Of a stretch of DNA of 64,000 nt, positions 1 to 9,532 are shown one piece after another. The DNA lies in assembly GCF_008693185.1 (NCBI RefSeq), contig NZ_VXKN01000001.1:248001-312000 (forward strand). Direction: 5' to 3'. The translations under genes were made by a program, and so were the position numbers. Positions within the stretch are counted from its first letter, which is position 1. Each line of letters opens with the position of its first letter. The stretch comes from Acinetobacter qingfengensis. Lineage in GTDB: Bacteria > Pseudomonadota > Gammaproteobacteria > Pseudomonadales > Moraxellaceae. Under the pieces are notes generated by a model, which worked only from the letters and a program-made list of their open reading frames with translations, did no database searches and was not told the DNA's origin.

Positions 1-1
1 T

Positions 2-1228
2 TGGTCAATTTTATCGATCAGTAAGAGATTATCGATAACGATGACCATAGTTGTTTTTTTAGGATTTTTCTTTTATCTAATTTCCGATTATTTGCCAAAA
101 AATATATTAAATACTTTATCTTTGGGTAAAAATACTCAAGATCAAATGGTTGTTGAGAATAACGCGACAAATTTTAGTGAAATATTACAAAATTTTTATA
201 CGCAGGAAAGTAATAAACAAATTATTTTTCCAAAAGTTTTACCGGAAAACTCTCAACCTTTTGAGATATTGATTATTAGTATTTGTTCATTATCATGGGC
301 AGATCTGGAAACTGTTGGTTTAAAAAATCACTCATTCTGGAATAACTTTGATGTTATGTTTGATCAATTTAATTCAGGAACATCATATAGTGGACCAGCA
401 GCATTGAGGTTGATGCACGCCAGTTGTGGTCAATTACCGCACGATAAATTATATTCTAATGATTATGCACAATGTAATTTATTTTCAAATCTAAATAATC
501 TGGGATTTAGCAAAGAAATGATGCTGGATCATAATGGTCAATTTGATGGTGGAGTATTAGATACTTTAAAAAAATATGCAAATATGAATCCCAATATGCT
601 TTCTCAAACAGGTTTACCGGTTGCATTACAAGCGTTTGATGGCTCACCAATTTATGATGATAATAGTTTATTTAATAAATGGCTAAATCGTCCACATACT
701 GACCGTAGCATTACTTATGCCAATTTACTTCCATTACACGATGGCAATCATTATCTAGGAAGTAATGATCAAGCTGATTATCGGGATAGAACTTTAACTT
801 TATTTTCTGCATTAAATAATCTGATTAATAATTTAGAAAAACAACATCGCAAGGTAGTTATTGTTGTTGTGCCAGAACATGGTGCTAATCTCAAAGGCAG
901 CAATATTCAAATGACAGGATTACGTGATATTCCTAGTTATGATATTACGCATGTTCCAGTGGCCATAAGATTTACTGGATTGGCCGGGAAACATCCTGAA
1001 AAAACCATTAATATTGAACAACCAAGTAGTTATAATGTATTGTCAGAGATCATATATAGAGTAGTTGACGGTAAAATTTTTAATGGAAATAATATAAATT
1101 GGCAATTACTTGTGCAGGACTTGCCTCAGACCATGCCTATTTCAGAAAATGAAAATAGCAAAGTAGTCACAATTAATCAGCGGAGTTTTTTTAGTACCAA
1201 TAATTTACAATGGGTTTTATACAAGTAA
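2..1228 (+). CDS. bcsG: Cellulose biosynthesis protein BcsG, phosphoethanolamine transferase (5' end outside window)
   Basis: The reading frame is open to the left edge, so this is the C-terminal part; the ATG at 41 is internal. BcsG is an inner-membrane, zinc-dependent enzyme that transfers phosphoethanolamine to cellulose in the periplasm. The fragment begins in a hydrophobic membrane segment and then holds the catalytic alkaline-phosphatase-like domain. Counting from the ATG at 41, visible family motifs are ICSLSW with its Cys near residue 82, SYSGPA with the presumed nucleophile Ser near 117, SCGQ near 128-131, the LHDGNH histidine near 233 and PEHG (Glu279-His280) near 278-281. These correspond to the Cys, Ser, His and Glu-His metal/catalytic positions known in E. 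coli BcsG. The other cellulose genes would lie to the left, outside the window. Confidence in the family is high. Confidence 0.88.
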   Translation, partial: WSILSISKRLSITMTIVVFLGFFFYLISDYLPKNILNTLSLGKNTQDQMVVENNATNFSEILQNFYTQESNKQIIFPKVLPENSQPFEILIISICSLSWADLETVGLKNHSFWNNFDVMFDQFNSGTSYSGPAALRLMHASCGQLPHDKLYSNDYAQCNLFSNLNNLGFSKEMMLDHNGQFDGGVLDTLKKYANMNPNMLSQTGLPVALQAFDGSPIYDDNSLFNKWLNRPHTDRSITYANLLPLHDGNHYLGSNDQADYRDRTLTLFSALNNLINNLEKQHRKVVIVVVPEHGANLKGSNIQMTGLRDIPSYDITHVPVAIRFTGLAGKHPEKTINIEQPSSYNVLSEIIYRVVDGKIFNGNNINWQLLVQDLPQTMPISENENSKVVTINQRSFFSTNNLQWVLYK

Positions 1229-1259
1229 TGAACTTAATTTTGAACTAAGAACAAAGGTC

Positions 1260-1278
1260 TTATCATTAACAATGATAA
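1260..1278. promoter_or_regulatory. Perfect 8-bp inverted repeat downstream of bcsG
   Basis: TTATCATT and AATGATAA are separated by AAC. The arms resemble Fur half-sites. The element has no T-tract, so it is a poor terminator. It lies in the 313-bp gap (1229-1541) between bcsG and the sigma factor gene; apart from this element and the Fur-like box at 1479 I see nothing else in that gap. Confidence 0.35.
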
Positions 1279-1478
1279 TTGAAATATGAAATACATGATT
1301 ATTTTAATCATCTTGTGGCAGTTAATTTTTAACCTTAAAATATATTGTAAATAAACAGCATAAAAACTCTAAAGTTTGTTTAGATTTATCGAATAGGATG
1401 CCTGAAATTATAACTACTCGTCTTGATCAAATTTTGAGAACTCCTTGGTAAATTTGAGAATATGTCTATTTCCTAATT

Positions 1479-1497
1479 GATAATGTTATTCATTACT
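1479..1497 (+). promoter_or_regulatory. Candidate Fur box upstream of the ECF sigma gene
   Basis: The 19 bases GATAATGTTATTCATTACT match the E. coli Fur consensus (GATAATGATAATCATTATC) at 15 of 19 positions. The box ends 45 bp before the sigma factor start. Iron-repressed control of FecI-type sigma genes is the usual arrangement, so this is the expected site. Regulation itself is inferred. Confidence 0.6.
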
Positions 1498-1541
1498 GTT
1501 AAAGTTTCTGCATAATATCAATATTTATCCATTTAAATGAA

Positions 1542-2063
1542 ATGAATCAAAATTTTGTCATACAGAAGTATATTGCCGAGTTATATCAACAACATCGGCA
1601 TTGGTTATATGTATGGCTCTATCAAAAACTTGGTTCGGCTGAAAATGCTGAAGATGTTTTACATGATGCATTTAGTAAGCTACTCAGACAAAAGAATATT
1701 TTGAATATTGAACATCCCAAAGCATTTTTAACTACAGTTGCTAAACGGGTGATGATTGATCGTTCCAGACATACAAAAATTGAGCAAGAATATTTAAAGC
1801 ATCTGGAACATCAACAATTTTGTGATGAAATATCCCCTGAAAAAATTTTAATGGCGGTAGAATTACTCGAACAATTGGCAATTTTATTGGATAAACTTCC
1901 AGAACGTAGTCAGAAAGTATTTGTCTGGCATTATATTGATGGCGAAAAACTCAATGTCATTGCTGACAAACTACAAGTGAGTAGTAAAACGGTACATAAT
2001 GAATTGGTGAAATCGTTGATCCATTTACAGCAACGTCTGCCTATCTTGCAAGATGAATTCTAA
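1542..2063 (+). CDS. FecI-like ECF RNA polymerase sigma factor
   Basis: This 173-aa protein has the two-domain ECF layout. Region 2 lies at about residues 14-50, with the WLYVWLYQKLGSAENAEDVL stretch. Region 4 lies at about 118-165, with a helix-turn-helix around IADKLQVSSKTVHNEL. It is followed 3 bp later by a FecR-like gene and then a TonB receptor with an STN signalling domain, which is the standard iron-starvation signalling cassette. The sigma factor would be released when the receptor binds its siderophore and would then transcribe the receptor gene. The ATG at 1542 has no strong Shine-Dalgarno sequence. The inducing ligand cannot be told from sequence. Confidence 0.9.
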   Translation: MNQNFVIQKYIAELYQQHRHWLYVWLYQKLGSAENAEDVLHDAFSKLLRQKNILNIEHPKAFLTTVAKRVMIDRSRHTKIEQEYLKHLEHQQFCDEISPEKILMAVELLEQLAILLDKLPERSQKVFVWHYIDGEKLNVIADKLQVSSKTVHNELVKSLIHLQQRLPILQDEF

Positions 2064-2066
2064 AAT

Positions 2067-3020
2067 ATGCAATCAGCTCAAAATATTGCAGAACAGGCCG
2101 CAGAATGGGTGGTTAAATTAAGTACAGGACAATGTACAAATCAAGATTTGATTGCACTCGAACAGTGGAAGCAGCAAAGTCCTGAACATTTACAGGCATT
2201 TGAGCAATTATATCATTTAATCCAGAATGTGCAGTCACTTCAGCAGCATAATCTTAATAGTCAGAATAATCTGATCAAACAATATGTATTAAAACGAAAA
2301 CGCAAAACTAACCATCATATTTCCTTATTACTATTGGTCTTTATCATGGGAAGTATTGGCTATATTTTACCTTGGCAAACATGGACAGCAGATGTACGAA
2401 ATGATCAACAAGTCTGGCAACAGCAGAAATTACAGGATAATAGCCTGATCAGTATATCGGGTAAAACCGCATATAATATTCAATATTCCAGTCAGCAACG
2501 TAAAATTGAACTACTTCATGGCAATATTTTGGTTGATGTTGCTAAAGATAAGCATCGTCCATTTATCGTGGATACTGGTAATGTAAAAGTACAGGCATTG
2601 GGTACCCGTTTTATTGTACAACATCATCAAAATCTTACTATCGTGAGTATGCTTGAATCGAAAACACAAATTAATTCAGATGATATAACCAAAACAGTTA
2701 TTTTAAAAACAGGTGAAACACTATATCTGAATGGACAAAACTATCGTATTCAGACAACAACCTCTTCACAAATGTTGGTGCAGGCATGGCAACATAAAAA
2801 ACTTGTAGTAAATAATATGCCACTCTCTCAAGTTCTGGAAATATTACAAAGTTACCAGCGTAGCCACTTTATTTATTCAAATACCGCATTAGAAAATGAT
2901 CGGGTAACAGCGGTATTGCCTTTGGATCAACCTGAAGTCGCTTTACAATTATTACAACAGCATCATGGTTTAAAAATTAGTCATTATTCCGGATATATCA
3001 CTCGAATTGAAAAAAATTAA
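2067..3020 (+). CDS. FecR-like transmembrane anti-sigma factor / sigma regulator
   Basis: This 317-aa protein has a cytoplasmic N-terminal DUF4880-type region with conserved tryptophans (AAEWVVKL, LEQWKQ; residues about 10-45). One membrane span follows at about 85-103 (LLLLVFIMGSIGYILPW), then a periplasmic FecR domain at about 115-215, including GNVKVQALGTRF. The C-terminus (about 245-310) resembles an STN-like region. FecR proteins hold the sigma factor at the membrane and relay the signal from the receptor's STN domain. It starts 3 bp after the sigma gene stop, so the two are surely co-transcribed. Confidence 0.9.
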   Translation: MQSAQNIAEQAAEWVVKLSTGQCTNQDLIALEQWKQQSPEHLQAFEQLYHLIQNVQSLQQHNLNSQNNLIKQYVLKRKRKTNHHISLLLLVFIMGSIGYILPWQTWTADVRNDQQVWQQQKLQDNSLISISGKTAYNIQYSSQQRKIELLHGNILVDVAKDKHRPFIVDTGNVKVQALGTRFIVQHHQNLTIVSMLESKTQINSDDITKTVILKTGETLYLNGQNYRIQTTTSSQMLVQAWQHKKLVVNNMPLSQVLEILQSYQRSHFIYSNTALENDRVTAVLPLDQPEVALQLLQQHHGLKISHYSGYITRIEKN

Positions 3021-3060
3021 TCATAAATTAAAAAAAAACTTCCGATTTTTGAATTTGAAT

Positions 3061-3070
3061 CGTCTAAGTA
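3061..3070 (+). promoter_or_regulatory. Candidate -10 element for an ECF sigma factor
   Basis: CGTCTAAGTA lies 32 bp before the receptor start. CGTC-type -10 elements are typical of ECF sigma factors, and the receptor gene is the expected target of the sigma factor encoded just upstream. No confident -35 partner was recognised. Confidence 0.3.
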
Positions 3071-3101
3071 AGTAGAGCAAACATCATGAGGATATTAACA
3101 A

Positions 3102-5531
3102 ATGCGCTCAAATTTACTGATTTCATTGAAACCTTTGGTATTGGCAATCCATGTGGTTACGTTTTCTGTAAGTGCTGGAATAATGACCACAGTATATGCC
3201 AGAACCAATATTCAAATTTCTGCCGGGGATTTAAATCAGGCATTGGGTCAATATGCCTTACAGCAAAATGTAAATTTAATTGTAGATGGAAAACTACTGT
3301 CAGGTTATCAATCTGAAGGTTTACAAGGAAATTTTGAAATTGAAGCAGGATTTAATCAGCTCCTTCAACATACACCTTATCAGATTGCCAAGGTTAAAAA
3401 TGGTTATACACTGGTTGCTAAAAGTAATTTAAAACCACAACAAAGCCATTATGTCGGACAATTAAAACAAATTGATGTGCAAGCAAAAGGAACAGTAAAA
3501 ACTTCAACAGATAGTGTCGCACAATTACCTGCGATTACTGTAGATACTGTCAGCTCTCCACAAGGTTTAAAGAAAACAATACAATCAGGGGCATTAGGTA
3601 GTAAATCTATTTTAGATACACCATTTTCTATCACCGTCGTAGAGAGTGATGATATTAGTAAGCGTGGGGCTAAAACATTAGGACAAATTTTTATTAATGA
3701 TCCTGCTGTTTATAGCCAGAGTGCTGCGATGGCAACAGACTGGTGGGGGACAACTGTTCGTGGCTTAGGGGTTCGTAATTATTATGTCGATGGTTTTCCA
3801 ATGTCTTTATCTTGGGGTGGGGATTTCCCGTCAGAAGCTGCTGAAAGTGTAACGGTTTTAAAAGGTTTAACCGGCTTTATGTATGGTTTTGGTTCGCCTG
3901 GTGGTGCCATCAGTTACCAGCTTAAACGACCTAAAGCGGCCCCGGAAACCAGTGTGGAAGTTAGTTACCGTAATCCCGGTTTAGTGACTGCTTTAGTAGA
4001 TACCAGCAATTATATTGATGCTATTGATTTAGGCTATCGTTTTATAATCGGTGGAGATAAGGGTGAATCCTATAATACAGCGGAACAAAATCATTTCATT
4101 ACTTCATTGGCATTAGATAAAAAGCTTAGTGACAATATCAACTGGACAGCTAATTTTATCTATGAAAATAATAAAACAGAACATGAACCACCGATATTTA
4201 GTTTTGGATCACTCACCAATGGTTTTCCAAAAGCAACCTATGATTATGATAATTTAACCGTAGATAATGCTTATTATAAAAGTAATACATTCGCTGCATT
4301 TACCGGAGTAAACTGGAAAATCAACGAAAACTGGAATTTAAAATATCAACTGGGTTATACACGAAAAGAGCATCATTCTAATTTAGTATTTGATTACTTA
4401 TTAAACACTTCAGGTGATTATACTGGTAATTTATATCAATTTGCATATTTGGATGAAAGCCAACTAAATCAGTTAATGCTTACGGGTAAATTTACGACAG
4501 GCAGTATTAAACATGAGTTGGTTGCTGGTGCTGGATATACAGTAAGTACAGTCAGAACCTCTGCTTATTACTGGGTAAAAGATTTTACAGGTAATATTTA
4601 TTCGGATCAACCATATACCATTACTCACACACCAAACTTTAGCTTAAAACCAAAAAGTTCAGAAATAGCTCAAACTTATGGCTATATCAGTGACACCATT
4701 AAATTTAACGAGCAATTACAGGCAATTTTAGGTTTGCGTTATACCTACTATGATAAAGAAGATCTGGATTATGATCCAACCAAAGATTCAGGTTACTCGA
4801 CTAAAGCAACCACGCCAACCATTGCATTTTTATATAAGCCAGTACCTAATGCAACGCTTTATGCAAGCTATGTAGAAAGTTTAGAGGCAGGTTCCGTTGT
4901 TGGTTCAACCTATGCTAATGCTGGTGAAGTTTTAGATGCAACGGTCAGTAAACAATACGAAGCAGGCGTCAAGTATGATGCCGAACCATTGAGTTTAACA
5001 GCTGCCATTTTTAAAATGCAACGTGCAGCAACTATGGACAGTATTCAGAATGGTTTAACCTATTTAACGCAGGATGGTCTAACTAATTATCAAGGCTTAG
5101 AGTTGAATACAAGCTATAAACCTGTAGAAACCCTGAAACTTGGCTTGGGTGGTATGTATTTAGATGCCAGTATAGATAAAGTGTCACAAGCGAATAAAGC
5201 TACAAGAGGTCATCAGCCGGCAGGAGTTGCTAAATGGTCAGGTGTAGCAAATGCAGAATATACCGTTTCATCAATTGAAGGTTTAAGCCTGCATGGCAAC
5301 GTTCGATATAATGGCGAGTCTTATACCAGTACCGCTAATATTGTGAAAGTTCCCGCTTATACACTGGTCAATACAGGTTTTTCTTATAAGTTTAAATTAA
5401 GTGGGTATGATGCTGTATTAAATGGCAATATTAATAATCTTTTGAATAAAAAATACTGGGCATCAAGTGGTACTTGGGCAAGTATCGGTGAAAAAAGAAA
5501 TGGTATCCTAAGTTTAAAAGTTACATGGTAG
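3102..5531 (+). CDS. TonB-dependent siderophore receptor with N-terminal STN signalling domain (FecA/FpvA type)
   Basis: This 809-aa outer-membrane receptor has a signal peptide cleaved probably after VYA (about residue 33). An STN domain follows at about 37-110 (LNQALGQYALQQNVNLIV). A linker leads to the plug domain at about 160-270 (ILDTPFSITVVESDDISKRG, VRGLGVRNYYVDGF), and then a 22-strand-type barrel ends in an aromatic C-terminus (LKVTW). The STN domain marks it as a transducer that signals through the FecR-like protein encoded 81 bp upstream. Its plug and C-terminal motifs resemble the receptor at 38333, so the two are related paralogs. The ATG at 3102 was chosen over the overlapping shadow frame at 3086 because only this frame has the signal peptide and domains. 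Substrate is unknown, probably a ferric siderophore. Confidence 0.92.
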   Translation: MRSNLLISLKPLVLAIHVVTFSVSAGIMTTVYARTNIQISAGDLNQALGQYALQQNVNLIVDGKLLSGYQSEGLQGNFEIEAGFNQLLQHTPYQIAKVKNGYTLVAKSNLKPQQSHYVGQLKQIDVQAKGTVKTSTDSVAQLPAITVDTVSSPQGLKKTIQSGALGSKSILDTPFSITVVESDDISKRGAKTLGQIFINDPAVYSQSAAMATDWWGTTVRGLGVRNYYVDGFPMSLSWGGDFPSEAAESVTVLKGLTGFMYGFGSPGGAISYQLKRPKAAPETSVEVSYRNPGLVTALVDTSNYIDAIDLGYRFIIGGDKGESYNTAEQNHFITSLALDKKLSDNINWTANFIYENNKTEHEPPIFSFGSLTNGFPKATYDYDNLTVDNAYYKSNTFAAFTGVNWKINENWNLKYQLGYTRKEHHSNLVFDYLLNTSGDYTGNLYQFAYLDESQLNQLMLTGKFTTGSIKHELVAGAGYTVSTVRTSAYYWVKDFTGNIYSDQPYTITHTPNFSLKPKSSEIAQTYGYISDTIKFNEQLQAILGLRYTYYDKEDLDYDPTKDSGYSTKATTPTIAFLYKPVPNATLYASYVESLEAGSVVGSTYANAGEVLDATVSKQYEAGVKYDAEPLSLTAAIFKMQRAATMDSIQNGLTYLTQDGLTNYQGLELNTSYKPVETLKLGLGGMYLDASIDKVSQANKATRGHQPAGVAKWSGVANAEYTVSSIEGLSLHGNVRYNGESYTSTANIVKVPAYTLVNTGFSYKFKLSGYDAVLNGNINNLLNKKYWASSGTWASIGEKRNGILSLKVTW

Positions 5532-5573
5532 CATTTTCTAAATATTGAAATATGGTTGTTTAATATGTTTCTC

Positions 5574-5603
5574 AATATTCCATTACTTGAGTAGTGGAAT
5601 ATT
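5574..5603 (+). terminator. Stem-loop after the receptor gene
   Basis: AATATTCCATTACT and AGTAGTGGAATATT pair over 14 bp (one G-T) with a two-base TG centre. The following sequence is A/T-rich but not a clean T-run, so termination is likely but not certain. Confidence 0.5.
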
Positions 5604-5908
5604 AAAAATATTTAATCTTTCCGATTCTTTAATGGCTAATTACTTTCTAATTATAACCCGTCTAAATAGACCTTTATAATATGATGCTTATCCCATTTAA
5701 GTGCGTAGCATCACAATATTAATTTTTTTAATTTGTAAAAATTGTTAGTCATCTAAATGATTTTGCAAGCTTTTATGCAGAGATCTCAAGCTATCTCGGT
5801 AAAAGTTGTACATTCAACACTTGAAAAGCAATAAAATGAACAGATATTATTATCGTTGTATATCCAAAATAAACCAACCCAAGTTGTTGAAAATATTTAA
5901 AAATTTTA
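5604..5908. other. Intergenic stretch between receptor gene and clpB promoter
   Basis: No credible gene was found. The stretch holds a 7-bp inverted repeat (TGATGCT at 5682-5688, AGCATCA at 5707-5713) and a short dyad GTCTA-AA-TAGAC at 5660-5671. Their function is unknown. Confidence 0.5.
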
Positions 5909-5936
5909 TTTGAAAAATTCTGGTTTATACCCATCT
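5909..5936 (+). promoter_or_regulatory. Sigma32 (heat-shock) promoter of clpB
   Basis: A -35 TTTGAAA (5909-5915) and a -10 CCCATCT (5930-5936) are separated by 14 bases. This fits the E. coli sigma32 consensus (CTTGAAA, 11-16 nt, CCCATNT). It sits about 40 bp before the clpB start, and clpB is a classical sigma32 target. Confidence 0.75.
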
Positions 5937-5975
5937 ATTATTCAGATGAAATTTTTTTGATGAGGATAATAACAA

Positions 5976-8555
5976 ATGCGTTTTGAAAAATTTACAGATC
6001 GCCTGCAACAAACTTTATCAGATGCACAATCTCTGGCCACAGGGAAAGATCACACTGCAATTGGCAGTATTCATATTTTATCCAGTTTACTTGAAGAACC
6101 AGCCAATCAAAGCCTGTTACAACAATCAGGTGCAAAACTGAATCAGCTCAAAGATCAGTTAACACAAGCATTAAATAATGCACCAACGATTGATCATCCG
6201 ACAGGTGACGTTAATCTTAATCCGGAAGCTGCCAAAATTTTAAATTTGGCTGATAGTTATGCACAAAAAGTTGGAGATGAATTTCTCTCAACGGATTGGC
6301 TATTACTGGCATTGGCCGAACAAGGCGAAACACATAAATTAATGAGCAATAGCGGTGTGGATGTCAAAAAACTACGCACAGTTATTGAAAAAATTAGAGG
6401 AAATGAAAAAGTGACTACAAGCAACCATGAAGAAAATCGTGATGCTTTAGGAAAATACACCATTGATCTGACTGATCGTGCTTTGGCTGGAAAACTTGAT
6501 CCAGTAATTGGTCGTGATGATGAAATTCGTAGGACAATTCAGGTACTTTCCCGCCGTACCAAAAATAATCCGGTTTTAATTGGTGAACCGGGTGTAGGTA
6601 AAACAGCGATTGTAGAGGGTTTGGCACAGCGTATTGTGAATGGTGAAGTCCCGGAAAGTCTAAAAGGCAAACGAGTTTTATCACTAGATTTGGGATCACT
6701 ATTGGCAGGTGCCAAATATCGTGGTGAGTTTGAAGAGCGTCTAAAAGCTGTTTTAAAAGAACTTTCCAAACTTGAAGGACAAGTGATTCTATTTATTGAT
6801 GAAATCCATACATTGGTCGGTGCAGGTAAAACTGATGGTGCTATGGATGCTGGCAATATGCTTAAACCTGCATTGGCACGTGGTGAGTTACGTTGTGTTG
6901 GTGCCACTACATTAGACGAATATCGTCAATACATTGAGAAAGATCCAGCATTGGAGCGTCGTTTCCAAAAAGTGCTGGTTGATGAGCCAAGTGTTGAGGA
7001 CACTATCGCCATTTTGCGTGGTTTAAAAGAAAAATACGCAACACATCATGGTGTGCAAATTCTGGATTCTGCAATTATTGCTGCGGCAAAAATGTCACAT
7101 CGTTATATTACCGACAGACAATTGCCGGATAAAGCCATTGATTTAATTGATGAGGCTGCTTCACGGATTAAAATGGAATTAGATTCCAAACCTGAAGCAT
7201 TGGATAAACTGGATCGCCGTTTAATTCAGTTAAAAATGCAGCTTGAAGCTGTTAAAAAAGATGAAGATAGCGGTGCTAAAGCTGAAATCAAACATCTTGA
7301 AGAACAGATTGCAGAAAAACAGAAAGAGTACAACGATCTGGAAGAAATCTGGCGGGCGGATAAAGCACTGGTAGAAGGCAATAAAGATATTCAGGTTAAA
7401 CTGGATCAGGCTCGTATTGCTTTGGAAAAAGCTCAACGTGAAGGTGATTTAGCCGAAGCAGGTCGTTTGCAATATGGTGTTATTCCAGAATTGCAAAAAC
7501 AACTTGAGCGTATCGAGGTCGCCGAAGAAAATGAAGCACCAAAATTGTTGCGTAATAAAGTTACCGACAATGAAATTGCTGAAGTGGTCAGTGCAGCAAC
7601 CGGTATTCCCGTAGCAAAAATGTTGCAAGGTGAACGTGATAAACTTCTGAAAATGGAAGAATTTTTGCATAATCGCGTGGTTGGACAAGATGAAGCCGTA
7701 AAAGCCGTATCCAATGCAGTACGTCGTTCTCGTGCTGGATTGTCTGATCCGAACCGTCCGAGTGGTTCCTTCCTGTTTTTAGGGCCAACGGGTGTAGGTA
7801 AAACAGAATTGACCAAAGCATTGGCCAACTTTCTATTTGACAGTGATGATGCCATGATTCGAATTGATATGAGTGAATTTATGGAAAAACACAGTGTCAG
7901 TCGTTTGGTTGGTGCGCCTCCGGGTTATGTGGGTTATGAAGAAGGTGGTGTACTCACTGAAGCAGTGCGTCGTAAACCATATAGTGTGATTTTGTTTGAT
8001 GAAGTCGAAAAAGCACATCCGGATGTATTTAATATTTTATTACAGGTATTGGATGATGGACGATTAACAGATTCACAAGGTCGGGTCGTTGATTTTAAAA
8101 ATACCGTCATTGTCATGACTTCAAATTTAGGTTCACAGGATGTTCGTGAGCTGGGCGAAGATGCCAGTGATGACGAAGTTCGTGCGGTGGTTATGAATGC
8201 GATTGGACAACATTTCCGTCCGGAATTTATTAACCGTATTGATGAAGTCGTGGTATTCCATGGTTTGAAAAAAGCACAAATGCGAGGTATTGCTGATATT
8301 CAATTAGATCGTCTACGTAGTCGCTTAAGTGAACGTGAAATTGGTTTACGAGTTGAAGAGGATGCTCTGGATCAATTAATTGAAATTGGTTACGATCCTG
8401 TATTTGGTGCTCGTCCACTTAAACGGGCCATTCAACAGGAAATTGAAAATCCATTGGCTCAGCAAATTTTATCTGGTGATTTTACTGCTGGTGATACAAT
8501 CATTGTTTCAAAAGACGGTGAACATTTAGCTTTTAATAAATTAAAGTTAAATTAA
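5976..8555 (+). CDS. clpB: ATP-dependent chaperone ClpB (disaggregase)
   Basis: ClpB is a cytoplasmic hexameric AAA+ machine that rescues aggregated proteins together with DnaK. At 859 aa it has full family length. The N-terminal Clp_N repeats occupy about 1-145 (starting [12 protein letters not shown]). AAA-1 has Walker A GEPGVGKT near residues 203-210 and the ILFIDEIHT Walker B. A coiled-coil middle domain spans about 400-525 ([14 protein letters not shown]). AAA-2 has Walker A GPTGVGKT near 603-610 and Walker [12 protein letters not shown]. The C-terminal D2-small domain contains [24 protein letters not shown] Shine-Dalgarno precedes the ATG. It stands alone between a heat-shock promoter and a terminator. 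Confidence 0.98.
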   Translation: MRFEKFTDRLQQTLSDAQSLATGKDHTAIGSIHILSSLLEEPANQSLLQQSGAKLNQLKDQLTQALNNAPTIDHPTGDVNLNPEAAKILNLADSYAQKVGDEFLSTDWLLLALAEQGETHKLMSNSGVDVKKLRTVIEKIRGNEKVTTSNHEENRDALGKYTIDLTDRALAGKLDPVIGRDDEIRRTIQVLSRRTKNNPVLIGEPGVGKTAIVEGLAQRIVNGEVPESLKGKRVLSLDLGSLLAGAKYRGEFEERLKAVLKELSKLEGQVILFIDEIHTLVGAGKTDGAMDAGNMLKPALARGELRCVGATTLDEYRQYIEKDPALERRFQKVLVDEPSVEDTIAILRGLKEKYATHHGVQILDSAIIAAAKMSHRYITDRQLPDKAIDLIDEAASRIKMELDSKPEALDKLDRRLIQLKMQLEAVKKDEDSGAKAEIKHLEEQIAEKQKEYNDLEEIWRADKALVEGNKDIQVKLDQARIALEKAQREGDLAEAGRLQYGVIPELQKQLERIEVAEENEAPKLLRNKVTDNEIAEVVSAATGIPVAKMLQGERDKLLKMEEFLHNRVVGQDEAVKAVSNAVRRSRAGLSDPNRPSGSFLFLGPTGVGKTELTKALANFLFDSDDAMIRIDMSEFMEKHSVSRLVGAPPGYVGYEEGGVLTEAVRRKPYSVILFDEVEKAHPDVFNILLQVLDDGRLTDSQGRVVDFKNTVIVMTSNLGSQDVRELGEDASDDEVRAVVMNAIGQHFRPEFINRIDEVVVFHGLKKAQMRGIADIQLDRLRSRLSEREIGLRVEEDALDQLIEIGYDPVFGARPLKRAIQQEIENPLAQQILSGDFTAGDTIIVSKDGEHLAFNKLKLN

Positions 8556-8583
8556 ATTTTGATGAATAAATAAATTGTCTTAA

Positions 8584-8616
8584 AACCCGGATTATTTAGA
8601 TAATTCGGGTTTTTTT
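8584..8616 (+). terminator. Rho-independent terminator of clpB
   Basis: AACCCGGATTAT and ATAATTCGGGTT pair around TTAG and run into a string of seven or eight T residues. It lies 28 bp after the clpB stop. Confidence 0.88.
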
Positions 8617-8713
8617 ATGCAAATTAGAAATGATTTATTCTAAAGTTTGATCAAAAATGAATTAATTTCATATCATGTGAGTTTTTATAAATAATATGTA
8701 TTTTAAGTAAATA

Positions 8714-8743
8714 TTGACTTATTTAACACTGTGTTTTTATATT
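8714..8743 (+). promoter_or_regulatory. Candidate promoter of the tetR-efflux operon
   Basis: TTGACT (8714-8719) and TATATT (8738-8743) are separated by 18 bases, about 120 bp before the regulator start. The rest of the 8617-8863 gap holds only A/T-rich sequence and the dyad at 8825. Confidence 0.4.
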
Positions 8744-8824
8744 ACACACTATATTTCTTCATAGTTATAATAATTCTTTGTTGTTTTGTGAAAACGGATT
8801 TTTTAAAGAAAATTTAACTCTTAG

Positions 8825-8846
8825 AATGAGAGCAAGCATTCTCATT
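8825..8846. promoter_or_regulatory. Dyad-symmetric candidate operator for the TetR-family regulator
   Basis: AATGAGA (8825-8831) and TCTCATT (8840-8846) form a perfect 7-bp inverted repeat with an 8-bp spacer. An overlapping dyad GAATG...CATTC shares the site. It lies 17 bp before the regulator's ATG, where an autoregulating TetR protein would bind. Binding is inferred. Confidence 0.5.
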
Positions 8847-8863
8847 TGTATGAATTAAGCACA

Positions 8864-9478
8864 ATGGTTGACGTCATTATTCGGCAAGAAAAATTAAAAT
8901 TTCGGCAAGAATTTATTCTTGAAAAAGTAATAAAATTGATTATTAATCAAGGCATTGATGATTTTTCAATGGCAGATGTATGTCGGGAAACTGGATTAGG
9001 AGCAGCTCAGATTTATCGTTGTTTTAAAGATAAAAATACCATGCTTGAACATTTGATCATGGAAATTACACATAAAAGAATTCGCAAATTTTTACTTCAT
9101 CAATGTGATTTTAATCATACAGCAGAACAATTGGCCACAACAAAAATTGATAATTTAAATGATGATGAATTGAAATTAATTACCGAGTTTTTAAGACTTA
9201 ATCGTAATAGTGAATTGCATCGTCTGGTTGTGATGGCCGATGAATTATTAATGAATTGTGGTCTGGAATTAATACATCAACGCTTTAAAAATACCACACT
9301 GAATGAACAACGAGCCATATCTGAAGCAATTGCAACTCTGACCGAAGGTATGTTGATTAGAACATACAAAGGCTTAAATCATCAGGCTGATCCTGAAATG
9401 ATGCAGCGTATTTATCAGGCATTTTTCAATAGTCTAGACAATTTATTTACATATCATTCCAATGGCGACAATGGGTAA
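8864..9478 (+). CDS. TetR/AcrR-family transcriptional regulator of the adjacent RND operon
   Basis: The 204-aa product has an N-terminal TetR DNA-binding domain at about 10-60 (ILEKVIKLIINQGIDDFSMA, then CRETGLGAAQIYRCFKDKNT, a helix-turn-helix) and an all-helical C-terminal ligand domain. I chose the ATG at 8864. An in-frame TTG at 8846 would extend it by 6 residues but lies at the edge of the dyad operator and has no ribosome site. It is encoded 54 bp upstream of the membrane-fusion gene in the same direction, which suggests it controls that operon. In A. baumannii the AdeIJK repressor AdeN is encoded far from adeIJK, so this linkage differs. Whether this is an AdeN orthologue cannot be settled here. 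Confidence 0.85.
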   Translation: MVDVIIRQEKLKFRQEFILEKVIKLIINQGIDDFSMADVCRETGLGAAQIYRCFKDKNTMLEHLIMEITHKRIRKFLLHQCDFNHTAEQLATTKIDNLNDDELKLITEFLRLNRNSELHRLVVMADELLMNCGLELIHQRFKNTTLNEQRAISEAIATLTEGMLIRTYKGLNHQADPEMMQRIYQAFFNSLDNLFTYHSNGDNG

Positions 9479-9532
9479 CAATACCTTAAATGTCAGTTTA
9501 TTTTCCTATAACTTCAACTGAGTATAAATGAG

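Noticed and set aside
3086..3316. 76-aa plus-strand frame overlapping the start of the STN receptor gene
   Set aside because: It lies in another frame of the receptor coding sequence, is Cys-rich and random-looking, and has no domain.
6415..8418. Several long minus-strand frames opposite clpB
   Set aside because: They are antisense shadows of a fully recognised ClpB, with no ribosome sites and no recognisable protein features.
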